Assembly (NCBI GenBank): GCA_000384495.1
Contig: ARQR01000005.1
Coordinates: 1-44,229 of the forward strand
Source of the DNA: an actinobacterium SCGC AAA015-D07
Lineage (GTDB): Bacteria > Actinomycetota > Acidimicrobiia > Actinomarinales > Actinomarinaceae
DNA length: 44,229 nucleotides
Direction: 5' to 3'
Shown one piece after another: positions 16,668-25,530 of this stretch. The first letter of the stretch is position 1. Each line of letters begins with the position of its first letter. The notes under the pieces were generated by a model, which was not told where the DNA came from, made no database searches, and saw only the letters and a program-made list of their open reading frames with translations. The translations under genes were made by a program, and so were the position numbers.

Positions 16668-16681
16668 TATAATATATCCTA
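16668..16681 (+). promoter_or_regulatory. -10 element upstream of nadK
   Basis: TATAAT at 16668-16673, eight bases before the GTG start at 16682. A start within a base or two of the GTG gives a leaderless or nearly leaderless mRNA. The surrounding TATAATATAT is close to self-complementary and may also serve the divergent rhomboid gene. Confidence 0.5.
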
Positions 16682-17479
16682 GTGAAGAATTTATTAATAA
16701 TTTCATCTAAAAAGTATCTATCAAAAAAAATATCTGATGACATTTTTAAAACTGTAGAGAAAAACAATTTAAAATACGATGTATTTGACGTCGAATCAGA
16801 TTCAAAAGAATTAAATATGATTGACCCCGACTTAATTATAAGTATTGGTGGTGACGGTACAGCTCTAAAAGCAATGCGTGTTGCATGGGAAAAAAATACT
16901 TCCTTAATAACGATTGGTCCTGGAAGATTAGGTTATTTAGTTTCATCTTCTGAAAATCTTGAAAATATTCTTAAGTCTTGGAAAAATGAGGATTATGATG
17001 TTGTTAAAAGAAAAGCAATAATTCAAAATAATGACCTTAGCCTCCCTGCTTTCAATGAAGTCGTTATTATTAAAAATTCTCCAACCAGGATTCTTGATCT
17101 GGAATTATCAATGTATGGACAAAAAGTAAAATTACGTGCTGACGGGCTAATTCTATCAACTTCACTTGGCTCTACCGCATACAATTACTCTGCTGGGGGT
17201 CCAATTATTCAAAACAATCTAGATGTTATATCTATTACACCAATCTCTCCATTTTCTAAGTTTCCAAGATCTATAGTCATAGATAAAAATAGTTTGATTG
17301 AAGTTTCAATAAATAAGAATCAAAATTATGCCATTCAATTTGATGGTGTTGTTGAAGTACAAGAAAAAAGTGATCACAATCTGAAGTATGTTTATGGCTT
17401 ATCAGATAAATCTATAAACATACTTGGCACAGATAATGATCCAAAGTTAGATTTATTTTTAAATCAAATTTTAAGATAG
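16682..17479 (+). CDS. nadK: NAD kinase
   Basis: 265 residues. NAD kinase phosphorylates NAD+ to NADP+. The GGDGT motif (G56-T60) provides the catalytic Asp, NE in FNEVVI is conserved, and the C-terminal half has DGLILSTSLGSTAYNYSAGG, the second family signature. It is near the normal length. In Actinobacteria nadK lies in the same block upstream of pyrG, with tlyA and recN nearby; those two are missing here. GTG start. Confidence 0.95.
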   Translation: MKNLLIISSKKYLSKKISDDIFKTVEKNNLKYDVFDVESDSKELNMIDPDLIISIGGDGTALKAMRVAWEKNTSLITIGPGRLGYLVSSSENLENILKSWKNEDYDVVKRKAIIQNNDLSLPAFNEVVIIKNSPTRILDLELSMYGQKVKLRADGLILSTSLGSTAYNYSAGGPIIQNNLDVISITPISPFSKFPRSIVIDKNSLIEVSINKNQNYAIQFDGVVEVQEKSDHNLKYVYGLSDKSINILGTDNDPKLDLFLNQILR

Positions 17480-17504
17480 TCCTTTTATTTAATTCTTTAT
17501 ATGC

Positions 17505-17516
17505 TAAAGTTTCAAT
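17505..17516 (+). promoter_or_regulatory. -10 element for leaderless pyrG transcript
   Basis: TAAAGT at 17505-17510 followed by six bases and the GTG start. No ribosome binding site is visible. Confidence 0.45.
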
Positions 17517-19145
17517 GTGACCAAATACATTTTTGTCACCGGTGGTGTTGTCTCTGGTCTTGGTAAAGGGATTACATCTGCATCTCTTGGAAACCTTCTC
17601 AAAGCTCGTGGATTAAGCGTTATAAACCAAAAATTAGATCCTTATATTAATGTTGATCCGGATACAATGAATCCCTTTCAACATGGTGAAGTTTTTGTAA
17701 CTGAAGATGGAGCAACAACTGATTTAGATCTTGGTCATTATGAAAGGTTTACAGGTGTTAATTTAAGAAAAGACTCCAACGTTACCACAGGAAGTATTTA
17801 TAGAAAAGTAATTGAAAGTGAGAGAAAAGGTGATTACTTAGGTGCAACTGTTCAAGTTATTCCCCATATTACTGATGAAATAAAAAGAAGAATTAAGGGA
17901 ATCTCAAACGATGTAGATGTTCAAATCACAGAAATTGGGGGAACCGTTGGAGATATTGAAATTCTTCCATTTCTTGAAGCTGCAAGACAAATAAGAAAAG
18001 AATTAGGAACTGAAAACGTAATGTTTATTCATGTCACATTGGTACCTTTTATCGGTCCAAGTACCGAATTAAAAACAAAACCTACTCAACATTCCGTATC
18101 TTTGTTAAGAGCAGCAGGTATCTCTCCAGATTTAATTGTTTTGAGATCAGACAGAGAACTTAATGATGAGATAAAGAGCAAAGTTTCATTATTTTGCGAT
18201 GTTGCAGTAAATAATGTAATTAATGCTCCAGATTTAGATGATATCTATGGCGTTCCTTTAAGGATGCGTGATGAAGGACTCGATGAAGCAGTGGATGAGA
18301 GATTGAATCTACAAACTAATGAACCGTCATTAGAAGAATGGAAGACAATGGTAAATCTAAAACTTGAAGCAAATGAATCAGTTAAGATTGCAATCCTTGG
18401 AAAATATTTTGGATTGCCAGATAGCTACCTCTCTGTTGTAGAGTCACTTAATCATGCATGTCTTCAAAATAAAGTAAAACTTGATCTTCACTGGATAGAT
18501 GCAGATAATTTTGAAGTAGAAAACCTACAAGATATGGACGGAGTTATTGTTCCAGGAGGATTTGGATACAGGGGGATTGAAGGAAAGATTTCAGCAATAG
18601 AGTACATTAGAAAAAATAACATTCCATTTTTAGGTATATGTTTAGGATTACAATGTGCTGTAATCGAATTTGCAAGAAATGTTTGTGGAATTGATGATGC
18701 AAACTCTTCAGAATTTTCAAAAAACACAAAAAATTATGTGATTGATTTACTACCAAATCAAGATTTAGAAAAAGATGATGTTGGTGCATCTATGAGACTA
18801 GGTACGTACCCATGTAAATTGAATGATGATTCATTAGCTGCACAAATTTATAGTGATGAAGTAATTTATGAAAGACATAGGCATAGATATGAGGTGAATA
18901 ATAAATATAGAGATATATTAGTAGAAAAAGGTCTAAAAATTGGTGGAGTTTCTCCAGACAATAATTTAGTTGAAATGATAGAAATTCCAGACCACCCGTT
19001 TTTTATAGCTTCGCAATTTCATCCTGAATTTAAATCAAGACCATGGGACCCAGCTCCTTTATTCAAAGAATTTGTACTTGCTTCAATTAAAAACATATCA
19101 ATAAAATCAGAAAACATTGTCTCAGAAACAATCAAAGAAAAGTAA
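17517..19145 (+). CDS. pyrG: CTP synthase
   Basis: 542 residues, full length. It makes CTP from UTP, ATP and glutamine. The synthase domain starts [19 protein letters not shown] with the P-loop at residues 8-19; the glutamine amidotransferase domain has the nucleophile C375 in FLGICLGLQ and the His-Glu pair in [19 protein letters not shown] start with a -10 six bases upstream. It heads a run of tightly linked genes (xerD, HD protein, scpA, scpB, rluB); xerD starts within its last 29 bases. Confidence 0.97.
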   Translation: MTKYIFVTGGVVSGLGKGITSASLGNLLKARGLSVINQKLDPYINVDPDTMNPFQHGEVFVTEDGATTDLDLGHYERFTGVNLRKDSNVTTGSIYRKVIESERKGDYLGATVQVIPHITDEIKRRIKGISNDVDVQITEIGGTVGDIEILPFLEAARQIRKELGTENVMFIHVTLVPFIGPSTELKTKPTQHSVSLLRAAGISPDLIVLRSDRELNDEIKSKVSLFCDVAVNNVINAPDLDDIYGVPLRMRDEGLDEAVDERLNLQTNEPSLEEWKTMVNLKLEANESVKIAILGKYFGLPDSYLSVVESLNHACLQNKVKLDLHWIDADNFEVENLQDMDGVIVPGGFGYRGIEGKISAIEYIRKNNIPFLGICLGLQCAVIEFARNVCGIDDANSSEFSKNTKNYVIDLLPNQDLEKDDVGASMRLGTYPCKLNDDSLAAQIYSDEVIYERHRHRYEVNNKYRDILVEKGLKIGGVSPDNNLVEMIEIPDHPFFIASQFHPEFKSRPWDPAPLFKEFVLASIKNISIKSENIVSETIKEK

Positions 19146-19998
19146 CAAAAATTTAGTCCAAGAGTTTACAAATTTTTTAAAATTTAAAAAAGGGCTATCA
19201 GCAAACACTATAAGCGCATATGAATCAGATATAACTCAATTTTTAGAATTTACCGGTGAAAATATCATAAATAATGATCTTATTGAGCTATTCATAACTT
19301 CAGCACTAAATGATACATCTGATAATTCGAAGATAAGAAAAATTTCATCTATAAATCAATATATTGAATGGTTTAATTTAGATAATAAGGAATATCAAAT
19401 TGTTATTGAGAAAGTTAGTTTAAAAAAAGGCTCATATCTACCTGAAACCATATCAGTATCAGACATAAATAGATTAATAAACATCTATGATCACACAAAC
19501 TATATGAACTCTAGAAATTTAACGCTGATTGATTTTATGTACTCAACTGCTTGTAGAGTTTCGGAACTATGTGACGTAAGAATATCAGATTTAGATTTTG
19601 AAGAAGATTTTGTAAAGCTATTTGGAAAAGGTTCCAAACAGAGAATTGTGCCAATAGGTTCTGAATTAAAAATTAATTTATCAAAGTACTTAAAATTTCG
19701 TGATGAATTAAACACTCAAGAACCATACTTATTCTTATCAAAAAATATGAATCAGCTCGATAGATCAGCAATTTTTAGAATTATTAAAAAGTCTGCAATA
19801 CTTTCGGATAATGCATTATCAGTTCATCCACATACATTGAGACATAGTGCAGCTACACATATGCTTGAGGCAGGATGTGACTTGAGAACACTACAAGAAT
19901 TATTAGGACATACATCAGTTTCTACAACAAAGATTTATACTAAATTAACCAAGGAATTTTTGGTAGAAATATTTAAAGAGAGTCATCCAAGAGCATGA
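19117..19998 (+). CDS. xerD: Site-specific tyrosine recombinase XerD
   Basis: 293 residues. It contains an N-terminal SAM-like DNA-binding domain (about 12-100) and the catalytic domain with R147 (TACRVSEL), K171 (GKGSKQR), H239 and R242 (HPHTLRH), H265 (LGHTS) and the nucleophile Y274 (KIYTKL). It resolves chromosome dimers at dif. Position between pyrG and scpAB is the normal actinobacterial chromosomal one, so it is not a phage integrase. TTG is the only plausible start in frame and overlaps pyrG by 29 bp. Confidence 0.93.
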   Translation: MSQKQSKKSNKNLVQEFTNFLKFKKGLSANTISAYESDITQFLEFTGENIINNDLIELFITSALNDTSDNSKIRKISSINQYIEWFNLDNKEYQIVIEKVSLKKGSYLPETISVSDINRLINIYDHTNYMNSRNLTLIDFMYSTACRVSELCDVRISDLDFEEDFVKLFGKGSKQRIVPIGSELKINLSKYLKFRDELNTQEPYLFLSKNMNQLDRSAIFRIIKKSAILSDNALSVHPHTLRHSAATHMLEAGCDLRTLQELLGHTSVSTTKIYTKLTKEFLVEIFKESHPRA

Positions 19999-20468
19999 AA
20001 TTGTATTTAAAAATCAAAAGAGCAATCAGGTTTTTGTTTTATAAACATCTTCCAGTTGAAGATCAGATTAAAGTCATGCAACAACTAAACGACGATAATC
20101 TTCTAAGATTATTTTGGCAACTCTCAATGCAAGACAGGCATCATTCTGTAGAAGTTCTTGAGCGCACAATAGATATGTCTTTTGATAATGAATCACTATC
20201 CATTAAAGAATTGGAGTCGTTAAATAATTTATTTACTCTTTCTCTTATTCATGATATTGGAAAATCAATATCACATTTTTCATGGATATTTAGGATATTT
20301 TCTGAACTCAAAATTGTAAACAATAATAAATCTCGTTTATATCTTGATCATGAAATAAACGGCTTAACTGAATTAGAAAAATATTCAGTTAATGATGACA
20401 TTATTCAATACTATAAAAAAGAACTATTGCAGAATAAACACTTCATATTGGATAAAACTGATTATTAA
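19995..20468 (+). CDS. HD-domain protein
   Basis: 157 residues. Metal-dependent HD phosphohydrolase pattern: H49 or H50 in DRHHSVEVL, H86-D87 in LSLIHDIGKSISHF, and a later Asp in YLDHEINGLTEL. It could be a small phosphodiesterase or nucleotidase; the substrate is not evident. It overlaps the xerD stop by 4 bp and shares a base with the scpA start, so it is embedded in the chromosome-segregation run. Confidence 0.75.
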   Translation: MKLYLKIKRAIRFLFYKHLPVEDQIKVMQQLNDDNLLRLFWQLSMQDRHHSVEVLERTIDMSFDNESLSIKELESLNNLFTLSLIHDIGKSISHFSWIFRIFSELKIVNNNKSRLYLDHEINGLTELEKYSVNDDIIQYYKKELLQNKHFILDKTDY

Positions 20469-21178
20469 TGGATTTAAATGACTTAATTTCAAATCTTAAA
20501 TCATTACTTATCGAATTTTCTGATAATAAAAATAATGATTTAAACGCTAACCTATTAAATCTCTTCTCATCTTTAAATGTCGAAAATGTTAGAAAAGATA
20601 TTGATAGTTTTTCAGAGATTGTTTTGCTAGTTGCCTCATTATTTGAATTAAAAGCTAAAAGTTTACTACCCCAAAATGAAGATGTTGATTGGATTGACGA
20701 AATTCAATTGATTAAGGACAAAGATTTGGCATTTGCAAGATTATTACAGTTCAAAGCTTTTTCAGAAGTTGGAATTGCTCTTGCCTCAAGAATACGCGAA
20801 AATGAAATGTCTATAAGTGCTTTCAAATATTATCAGACTTTAAATCTATTTAGTAAACCTGATATTGAAATAACTATTGATAAAAAAATATTTCAAGAAA
20901 CAGCTGAAGAAGTATTTATTAGATATAAATCAATTAAAGGCTTTGATCATATCGAGTACGATTTACCTGACATAGATGAAGCGATCAATTCTTTATTGTC
21001 TAGTGTAGACCAAAGATTAAATACTTCTTTTGAAGAGCTTGCCTCTGAAGTTCAGACTTCCGAACAAGCAGTTGCAATTTTTTTAGCTTTACTAGAAGCA
21101 ATACGTTGGGGATTTGTAAAAGCAGAACAAGTTAATAATAATGAGCTTATTAAGATTGAAAAAAATTATGAAGAATAA
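20468..21178 (+). CDS. scpA: Segregation and condensation protein A (kleisin)
   Basis: 236 residues. ScpA bridges the SMC head domains and ScpB in condensin. Seen: an N-terminal helical region, the IVLLVASLFELKAKSLLP segment (the conserved 'EFLVMAATLLEIKSRMLLP' of the family), and a C-terminal winged-helix containing EEAIRWG-like LALLEAIRWGFVKAEQ. Its N-terminal 40 residues are shorter and more diverged than usual. The parA normally next to it in Actinobacteria is absent here. It overlaps scpB by 11 bp. Confidence 0.88.
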   Translation: MDLNDLISNLKSLLIEFSDNKNNDLNANLLNLFSSLNVENVRKDIDSFSEIVLLVASLFELKAKSLLPQNEDVDWIDEIQLIKDKDLAFARLLQFKAFSEVGIALASRIRENEMSISAFKYYQTLNLFSKPDIEITIDKKIFQETAEEVFIRYKSIKGFDHIEYDLPDIDEAINSLLSSVDQRLNTSFEELASEVQTSEQAVAIFLALLEAIRWGFVKAEQVNNNELIKIEKNYEE

Positions 21179-21695
21179 GAAAATCATAACAGCGACCCTT
21201 TTGGTAAGTGATGGGCCTGTGCAAAACTCCTATTTTGAAGAACTTTTAGAGATAGATGGAAATAAACTAGTTAAATTATTTGATGAAATTAACAACGACT
21301 TAAACAATCTTGGTTTTGGATTTTATTTACGATTTGATTCAACGAAATCTGATTTAGTGACTGTAAATGATATACCAAAATATTTAGATTCAGTAAAGCC
21401 TCCATCAGTTTTAAAAGGCTTATCAACGCCAGCTTTAGAAACTCTTGCGATAATTGCATATGAACAACCAGTTACAAAGTTAAAAGTTTCTGAGATCAGG
21501 GGAGTAGAATCTGAATCATCTATAAAGACTCTTGAATCCCGAGGTCTTGTCTACAAGTCAGGGGAGCTGGATGTTCCTGGTAGTCCTATTTTATATTCAA
21601 CGACAGATGAGTTTTTAGAGAAAATAGGCTTTGAAAGTTTAAATGATTTACCTAATATCGGTGAATATTTCTCCTCGCCGTCTGAAGAAGAATAA
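21168..21695 (+). CDS. scpB: Segregation and condensation protein B
   Basis: 175 residues from the chosen ATG. ScpB forms a dimer of tandem winged helices that binds ScpA. The second winged helix is clear: LSTPALETLAIIAYEQPVT followed by SEIRGVESESSIKTLESRGLV. An earlier in-frame ATG at 21141 would add nine residues; I prefer 21168 because it gives the 11 bp overlap seen in other operon pairs of this window and places the conserved TATLLVSDGP near the N-terminus. rluB follows directly with no gap. Confidence 0.9.
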   Translation: MKNKKIITATLLVSDGPVQNSYFEELLEIDGNKLVKLFDEINNDLNNLGFGFYLRFDSTKSDLVTVNDIPKYLDSVKPPSVLKGLSTPALETLAIIAYEQPVTKLKVSEIRGVESESSIKTLESRGLVYKSGELDVPGSPILYSTTDEFLEKIGFESLNDLPNIGEYFSSPSEEE

Positions 21696-22343
21696 TTGAG
21701 AATAAATAAATATTTAGCTCTTCACCTAAATACATCAAGAAGAAATGCTGATGAATTAATTAAAGCAAAAAAAATAACTGTCAATAATAAACTTGCAGTT
21801 ATAGGGCAAGATATTATGACTACAGATGTAATCACATATCAAAACAAAATTTTGTCATCAAAGATTGTGTATAAATATTTCAAATTTTATAAACCGATAG
21901 GATATGTCTGCTCTACAAAAGCACAAGGAAAATCTAAGACTATATATGAGATAGTTGATAATTCACTTAAATACAGTGGAAGGCTTGATAAAGATTCAGA
22001 AGGGTTGATGCTATTAAGCAATGATGGAGATTGGCTGAACAGTATTAATCATCCCTCAAAGGGCTATGAAAAAGAATACATAGTAACCGTTTCACAACCA
22101 ATTGTTCTTAACTCTTTTAAAAGAGTTGTAACTGATAAAAACGAAAAACTTGTTATAAATAAATTAAGTAAATTGAATAAATTTGAATATAAAGTGACTC
22201 TTAATACTGGAAAAAACAGAGAAATTAGAAGAGTATTTGCAAAAAACAATGTTGAAATTAGAAATTTAAAAAGAATTTCTATTGGCAATTTTTCAATAGA
22301 AGATATGAAAATTGGTCAATTATCACAAATAAAGAGTAACTAG
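21696..22343 (+). CDS. rluB: rRNA pseudouridine synthase of the RsuA/RluB family
   Basis: 215 residues: a short N-terminal S4 RNA-binding domain (MRINKYLALHLNTSRRNADELI), then the pseudouridine synthase domain with the catalytic Asp in SGRLDKDSEGLMLLSNDGD and the C-terminal TLNTGKNREIRRVF. It isomerises a uridine in 23S rRNA (RluB-type by context). It is shorter than typical RluB, lacking the basic tail. TTG start immediately after the scpB stop. Confidence 0.9.
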   Translation: MRINKYLALHLNTSRRNADELIKAKKITVNNKLAVIGQDIMTTDVITYQNKILSSKIVYKYFKFYKPIGYVCSTKAQGKSKTIYEIVDNSLKYSGRLDKDSEGLMLLSNDGDWLNSINHPSKGYEKEYIVTVSQPIVLNSFKRVVTDKNEKLVINKLSKLNKFEYKVTLNTGKNREIRRVFAKNNVEIRNLKRISIGNFSIEDMKIGQLSQIKSN

Positions 22344-22348
22344 AAATA

Positions 22349-22360
22349 TAGAATCAATAT
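22349..22360 (+). promoter_or_regulatory. -10 element for leaderless cmk transcript
   Basis: TAGAAT at 22349-22354, six bases before the ATG at 22361, in the 17 bp gap after rluB. Confidence 0.4.
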
Positions 22361-22975
22361 ATGGAAAAGTTTCTTTTAACAATTGATGGCCCATCTGGTG
22401 TTGGAAAAACCTCAGTTGGTAAAAGTATTGCAACTATTTTAAATTCTTGTTTTTTCTCAAGTGGATCTATTTATAGATCTGTTGCAAAATTTTTACTAAA
22501 TAATAAAAATGTTCAAATTGAAGATTTAAAAATAGAAATTGTTTCTGAACAGTGCAATGTTAATGGTGTAATTTTTAATGAAGAAGATTTATATGACAAT
22601 GAAGTTTCTGTAAAAAGTTCTGAAATTGCAAAAAAAGTAGGGTTAAGAATGTTGGTTAAAGATTGTTTAATTAGTTATTTCGAAAATCTTGACAAACCAC
22701 TTGTAATTGAGGGTCGGGACATGGGTAGTGTTGTCTTTCCAGACGCTAAACACAAAGTATATTTAGATGCAGATTTGGCAACCAGAGGTAAAAGAAGAGA
22801 AGGTCAATCAAATATGGAGGAAACGGTATCCGATGTTCAAAGAAGAGATTTTGAAGATAAAAATAGAGTATTTTCTCCTTTAACTATTCCAGAAGGTGCA
22901 CTGGTTGTTGATAATTCAAATTTAACAATTGATGAAACAATTGCACTTATTATAGAGAACTTAAAGCTTCAGTAG
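22361..22975 (+). CDS. cmk: Cytidylate kinase
   Basis: 204 residues. It phosphorylates CMP and dCMP. P-loop GPSGVGKT (residues 10-17); the CMP-binding region SSGSIYRSVAKFL; the conserved IEGRDMGSVVFPDA; and the LID KRREGQSN. Shorter than the usual 220-230 residues, with a reduced NMP-binding insert. Together with pyrG upstream it covers CTP supply and recycling. It converges on ispH with a 26 bp overlap. Confidence 0.95.
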   Translation: MEKFLLTIDGPSGVGKTSVGKSIATILNSCFFSSGSIYRSVAKFLLNNKNVQIEDLKIEIVSEQCNVNGVIFNEEDLYDNEVSVKSSEIAKKVGLRMLVKDCLISYFENLDKPLVIEGRDMGSVVFPDAKHKVYLDADLATRGKRREGQSNMEETVSDVQRRDFEDKNRVFSPLTIPEGALVVDNSNLTIDETIALIIENLKLQ

Positions 22976-23981
22976 CAGACCAACTTTTATCTTTGGATAT
23001 CCCATTTAAAGCTTCTTTATTATTTTTTGGAAACATATTAATTAAAAGTTTTGAAAGTCCGGTTATGTTACGTCTTAATTCTTTAGGAAGTGGAAAATAC
23101 TCTTCTTCTGTTGTGTCAATATAAAACTCTAAATTATTGGGATTTAAATGTTCTGTTATTTCTTTTACTATATGATCGGGTGCTGATGCTCCAGCAGTTA
23201 TCGCTACGTCTGTACCATCTAAATTCAAATTTCTTAAATCATCTAATGTTTCGATTCTATAAGCATCTTTACCTAGATTATTTATAGTAGTTACCAATGC
23301 ATTTGTATTACTAGAAGTACTTGAACCAACAACCAGCACTATATCTACTTTGTGTGAAATATTTATTAATGCTTTTTGCCTGTTTGTAGTCGCATAACAA
23401 AGGTCACTTTTTCTCGGTAATTCAATATTTTCAAATTCTTTTTTAGCTTTATCTAATATAGGTTCCCATTCAGACATAGCAAGTGTAGTTTGAGCAAGCA
23501 GTGCAACATTTTCGTTTCGCAAGCTATTATTGTCGAGATCATCAACAGTCTCAACTAGAATCATATTATTTGGTGCCACACCTAAAGATCCTATGGCTTC
23601 ATCATGATTTTTGTGACCTACATATATTATTTTTTTTCCATTTTCACTAAATTTTTTTGCTTCATGGTGAACTTTTGTTACGAGAGGACATACAGAATTG
23701 ACACTTGTCATTGAGATGTTTTTGAATTCCATTTCAACTTTTGGTGCAGTACCATGAGCTGAAAGCATCACAATTGAATCTGCTGGCAATTCTTTAGGAT
23801 CTTCAATAAAAATTACGTTTTTTTCTTTAAACTTTTGAACAATCCAGTCATTGTGTACAATTTCGTGATAACAATATACTGGCTCATCATAAATTTTTAG
23901 CATCCATGTTAAAGCTTTTATTGCCATCTCCACTCCAGCACAAAATCCTCTTGGTGTTACAACATATAGATTATCTACCAT
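22950..23981 (-). CDS. ispH: 4-hydroxy-3-methylbut-2-enyl diphosphate reductase
   Basis: 343 residues. IspH makes IPP and DMAPP in the last step of the MEP pathway with a [4Fe-4S] cluster. The three ligands are C14 (TPRGFCAGV), the Cys of NSVCPLVTKVHHE, and that of DLCYATTNRQ; the ATTNRQ and SSNTN stretches bind the substrate diphosphate. It diverges from der across only 26 bp, both with -10 elements at leaderless distance, and overlaps cmk at its 3' end by 26 bp. Confidence 0.96.
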   Translation of the reverse strand: MVDNLYVVTPRGFCAGVEMAIKALTWMLKIYDEPVYCYHEIVHNDWIVQKFKEKNVIFIEDPKELPADSIVMLSAHGTAPKVEMEFKNISMTSVNSVCPLVTKVHHEAKKFSENGKKIIYVGHKNHDEAIGSLGVAPNNMILVETVDDLDNNSLRNENVALLAQTTLAMSEWEPILDKAKKEFENIELPRKSDLCYATTNRQKALINISHKVDIVLVVGSSTSSNTNALVTTINNLGKDAYRIETLDDLRNLNLDGTDVAITAGASAPDHIVKEITEHLNPNNLEFYIDTTEEEYFPLPKELRRNITGLSKLLINMFPKNNKEALNGISKDKSWSATEALSSL

Positions 23982-24007
23982 AAAATAAGAATAGCTATAT
24001 TTAAAAT
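23982..24007. promoter_or_regulatory. Back-to-back leaderless promoters of ispH and der
   Basis: The whole 26 bp gap is promoter. Minus strand: TATTCT at 23993-23988, six bases before the ispH ATG. Plus strand: TATATT at 23996-24001, six bases before the der ATG. Only two bases separate the two hexamers, so each -35 region must lie in or near the other gene's start codon. Confidence 0.6.
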
Positions 24008-25309
24008 ATGAATGAAAATAAAAAAAACGAAGTAATTTTGATTGGGTTACCTAATTCAGGTAAATCTACACTTATTAATACTTTAACAAATAAGAAAAAC
24101 TCAATTATAGGATCTGAACCAAATACTACTCGGGATAAGATAAGTACAGTTATAGAAATTAACAATAAACAGATAACATTATCGGACCTACCAGGTTTTG
24201 ATGAAAATCCAGACAACTTCAATAAAGCATTTCAAGATAATTTTCAATATTTGTTAGAAGATGTCAGCCGTATATTGTTTGTAATTGATGTAAATTCAAA
24301 AAATTTCGCTGGTCTTGATAAAATAAATAACTTACTTCAAATCAATAATGTTGAGAATAAAATAACAACAGTTTTTAATAAATGTGAAAATTTTAATGAT
24401 TACGATCTTGATAAAAGAATGTTCAAATATATTTATGGTAGAGAAATTTATATATCTGGATTTCACAAAATTGGCACAGATGAATTATTAGATGACTTGA
24501 TTAAATATTCTGGTGTAGAAAAAAATGGTGACTTAAATAGTAAGAATGCAATTTCTATAATTGGAAAACCAAATTCAGGTAAATCAACATTATTCAATGC
24601 ATTTCTTGAGAAAGAAAGGTCTCTTGTATCAGATGTACCAGGAACAACAAGAGATTCAATTATAGAAGAGGTTGTTTTTAACGATAAAGAATTTAATATA
24701 CTTGATACTGCAGGTGTTCCTAGAAAAAAACAAAAAGATCAGATAGATAGATATGCATCAGATCTATCTATAAAAACGTTAAATCATTCACTGATTTCAT
24801 TTATTGTTGTTGATTCTACTCAAGGAATAAACTTTGAAGATATGAGATTAATTAATGAATCAATAGAAAATTTTTGTACTCCAATTTTAGTACTAAACAA
24901 ATGGGACCTTCTTAACGAAGAAGATAAACTAAATCTTAATTCAAATTTGAAAATTCAATTAAAAAAATTTAGTTGGCTTAATGTAATTAGAATCTCTGCG
25001 CTTACAACGAAAGGTCTAAATAAATTTTCAACAACTTTGAATGAAGTGAATAGTCAGTTGAATAATAGAATTGATACATCAGAATTAAATTTATATTTTA
25101 GAGAATTGTGGGTTGCAAAACCTCCCCATCCTTTCAGAGGAAAAAGAGCAAAATTAAAGTATGTTACGCAATATGACATATCTCCACCTTCATTTTCATT
25201 TAATTTGAGTTCTAGAATACCTAAAAATTATTATTCCTTTATTGAAAATAAATTAAGAGAAGAATTTGGATTTAAGAATGTTTCTTTAAGGATTAAATAT
25301 AAGACTTGA
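24008..25309 (+). CDS. der: Ribosome-assembly GTPase Der (EngA)
   Basis: 433 residues with two tandem G domains and a C-terminal KH-like domain. First domain: G1 GLPNSGKST (13-21), G2 NTTRDK, G3 DLPGF, G4 NKCE. Second domain: G1 GKPNSGKST, G2 PGTTRDS, G3 DTAGVP, G4 NKWD. Der matures the 50S subunit. In the first domain G4 has Glu in place of the Asp that reads guanine, and G1 has Leu where Der usually has Arg; nucleotide specificity there may be relaxed. Last gene of the conserved block. Confidence 0.95.
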   Translation: MNENKKNEVILIGLPNSGKSTLINTLTNKKNSIIGSEPNTTRDKISTVIEINNKQITLSDLPGFDENPDNFNKAFQDNFQYLLEDVSRILFVIDVNSKNFAGLDKINNLLQINNVENKITTVFNKCENFNDYDLDKRMFKYIYGREIYISGFHKIGTDELLDDLIKYSGVEKNGDLNSKNAISIIGKPNSGKSTLFNAFLEKERSLVSDVPGTTRDSIIEEVVFNDKEFNILDTAGVPRKKQKDQIDRYASDLSIKTLNHSLISFIVVDSTQGINFEDMRLINESIENFCTPILVLNKWDLLNEEDKLNLNSNLKIQLKKFSWLNVIRISALTTKGLNKFSTTLNEVNSQLNNRIDTSELNLYFRELWVAKPPHPFRGKRAKLKYVTQYDISPPSFSFNLSSRIPKNYYSFIENKLREEFGFKNVSLRIKYKT

Positions 25310-25310
25310 T

Positions 25311-25409
25311 ATGGAAAATTTTGGATTTAAAGTTGGTGTTTTTTTATTTGGTTTTTACCTCGTAGTACGAATTTATCAGGTTGTAATTAACATTTTTATT
25401 AACCTTTAG
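25311..25409 (+). CDS. 32-residue hydrophobic peptide
   Basis: A short ORF starting one base after the der stop: a polar six-residue start then mostly hydrophobic residues (VGVFLFGFYLVV and VVINIFINL) broken by R-I-Y-Q. It would be a single-span membrane peptide. No family recognised and no ribosome site seen; the tight spacing to der is the only support. Confidence 0.3.
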   Translation: MENFGFKVGVFLFGFYLVVRIYQVVINIFINL

Positions 25410-25452
25410 TACTAAATTATCAAATGAATGTATAAATTATTATTTATATATC

Positions 25453-25486
25453 TTGATATCGTCATTTACATACCTAATATGAGTAC
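25453..25486 (+). promoter_or_regulatory. Promoter of the peptide ABC transporter operon
   Basis: -35 TTGATA (25453-25458), a 16 bp spacer and -10 TAATAT (25475-25480). Initiation seven bases later falls at 25487, the first base of the hairpin below. This leaves a 44-base leader with a Shine-Dalgarno sequence, unlike the leaderless promoters elsewhere. Confidence 0.5.
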
Positions 25487-25510
25487 ATCCACTTTTTAAG
25501 TGGATTTTTT
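25487..25510 (+). terminator. Hairpin with T-run before the transporter operon: terminator or 5' mRNA stem-loop
   Basis: Perfect 8 bp stem ATCCACTT / AAGTGGAT with a TTT loop and a following T-run (25506-25510). It has the form of an intrinsic terminator for der. The promoter at 25453-25480 would instead make it the extreme 5' end of the transporter mRNA, where such a stem can protect from RNases or act as an attenuator. Confidence 0.6.
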
Positions 25511-25519
25511 GTATACAAA

Positions 25520-25525
25520 AAGGAG
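25520..25525 (+). promoter_or_regulatory. Strong ribosome binding site deciding a TTG start
   Basis: AAGGAG five bases before TTG at 25531. It fixes this TTG as the start, since the next codons form a complete lipoprotein signal peptide. Confidence 0.75.
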
Positions 25526-25530
25526 AAAAA

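Noticed and set aside
19117..19998. Tyrosine recombinase as a possible phage or island integrase
   Set aside because: Sits between pyrG and scpA, the standard chromosomal xerD position in Actinobacteria, with no attachment repeats or cargo genes.
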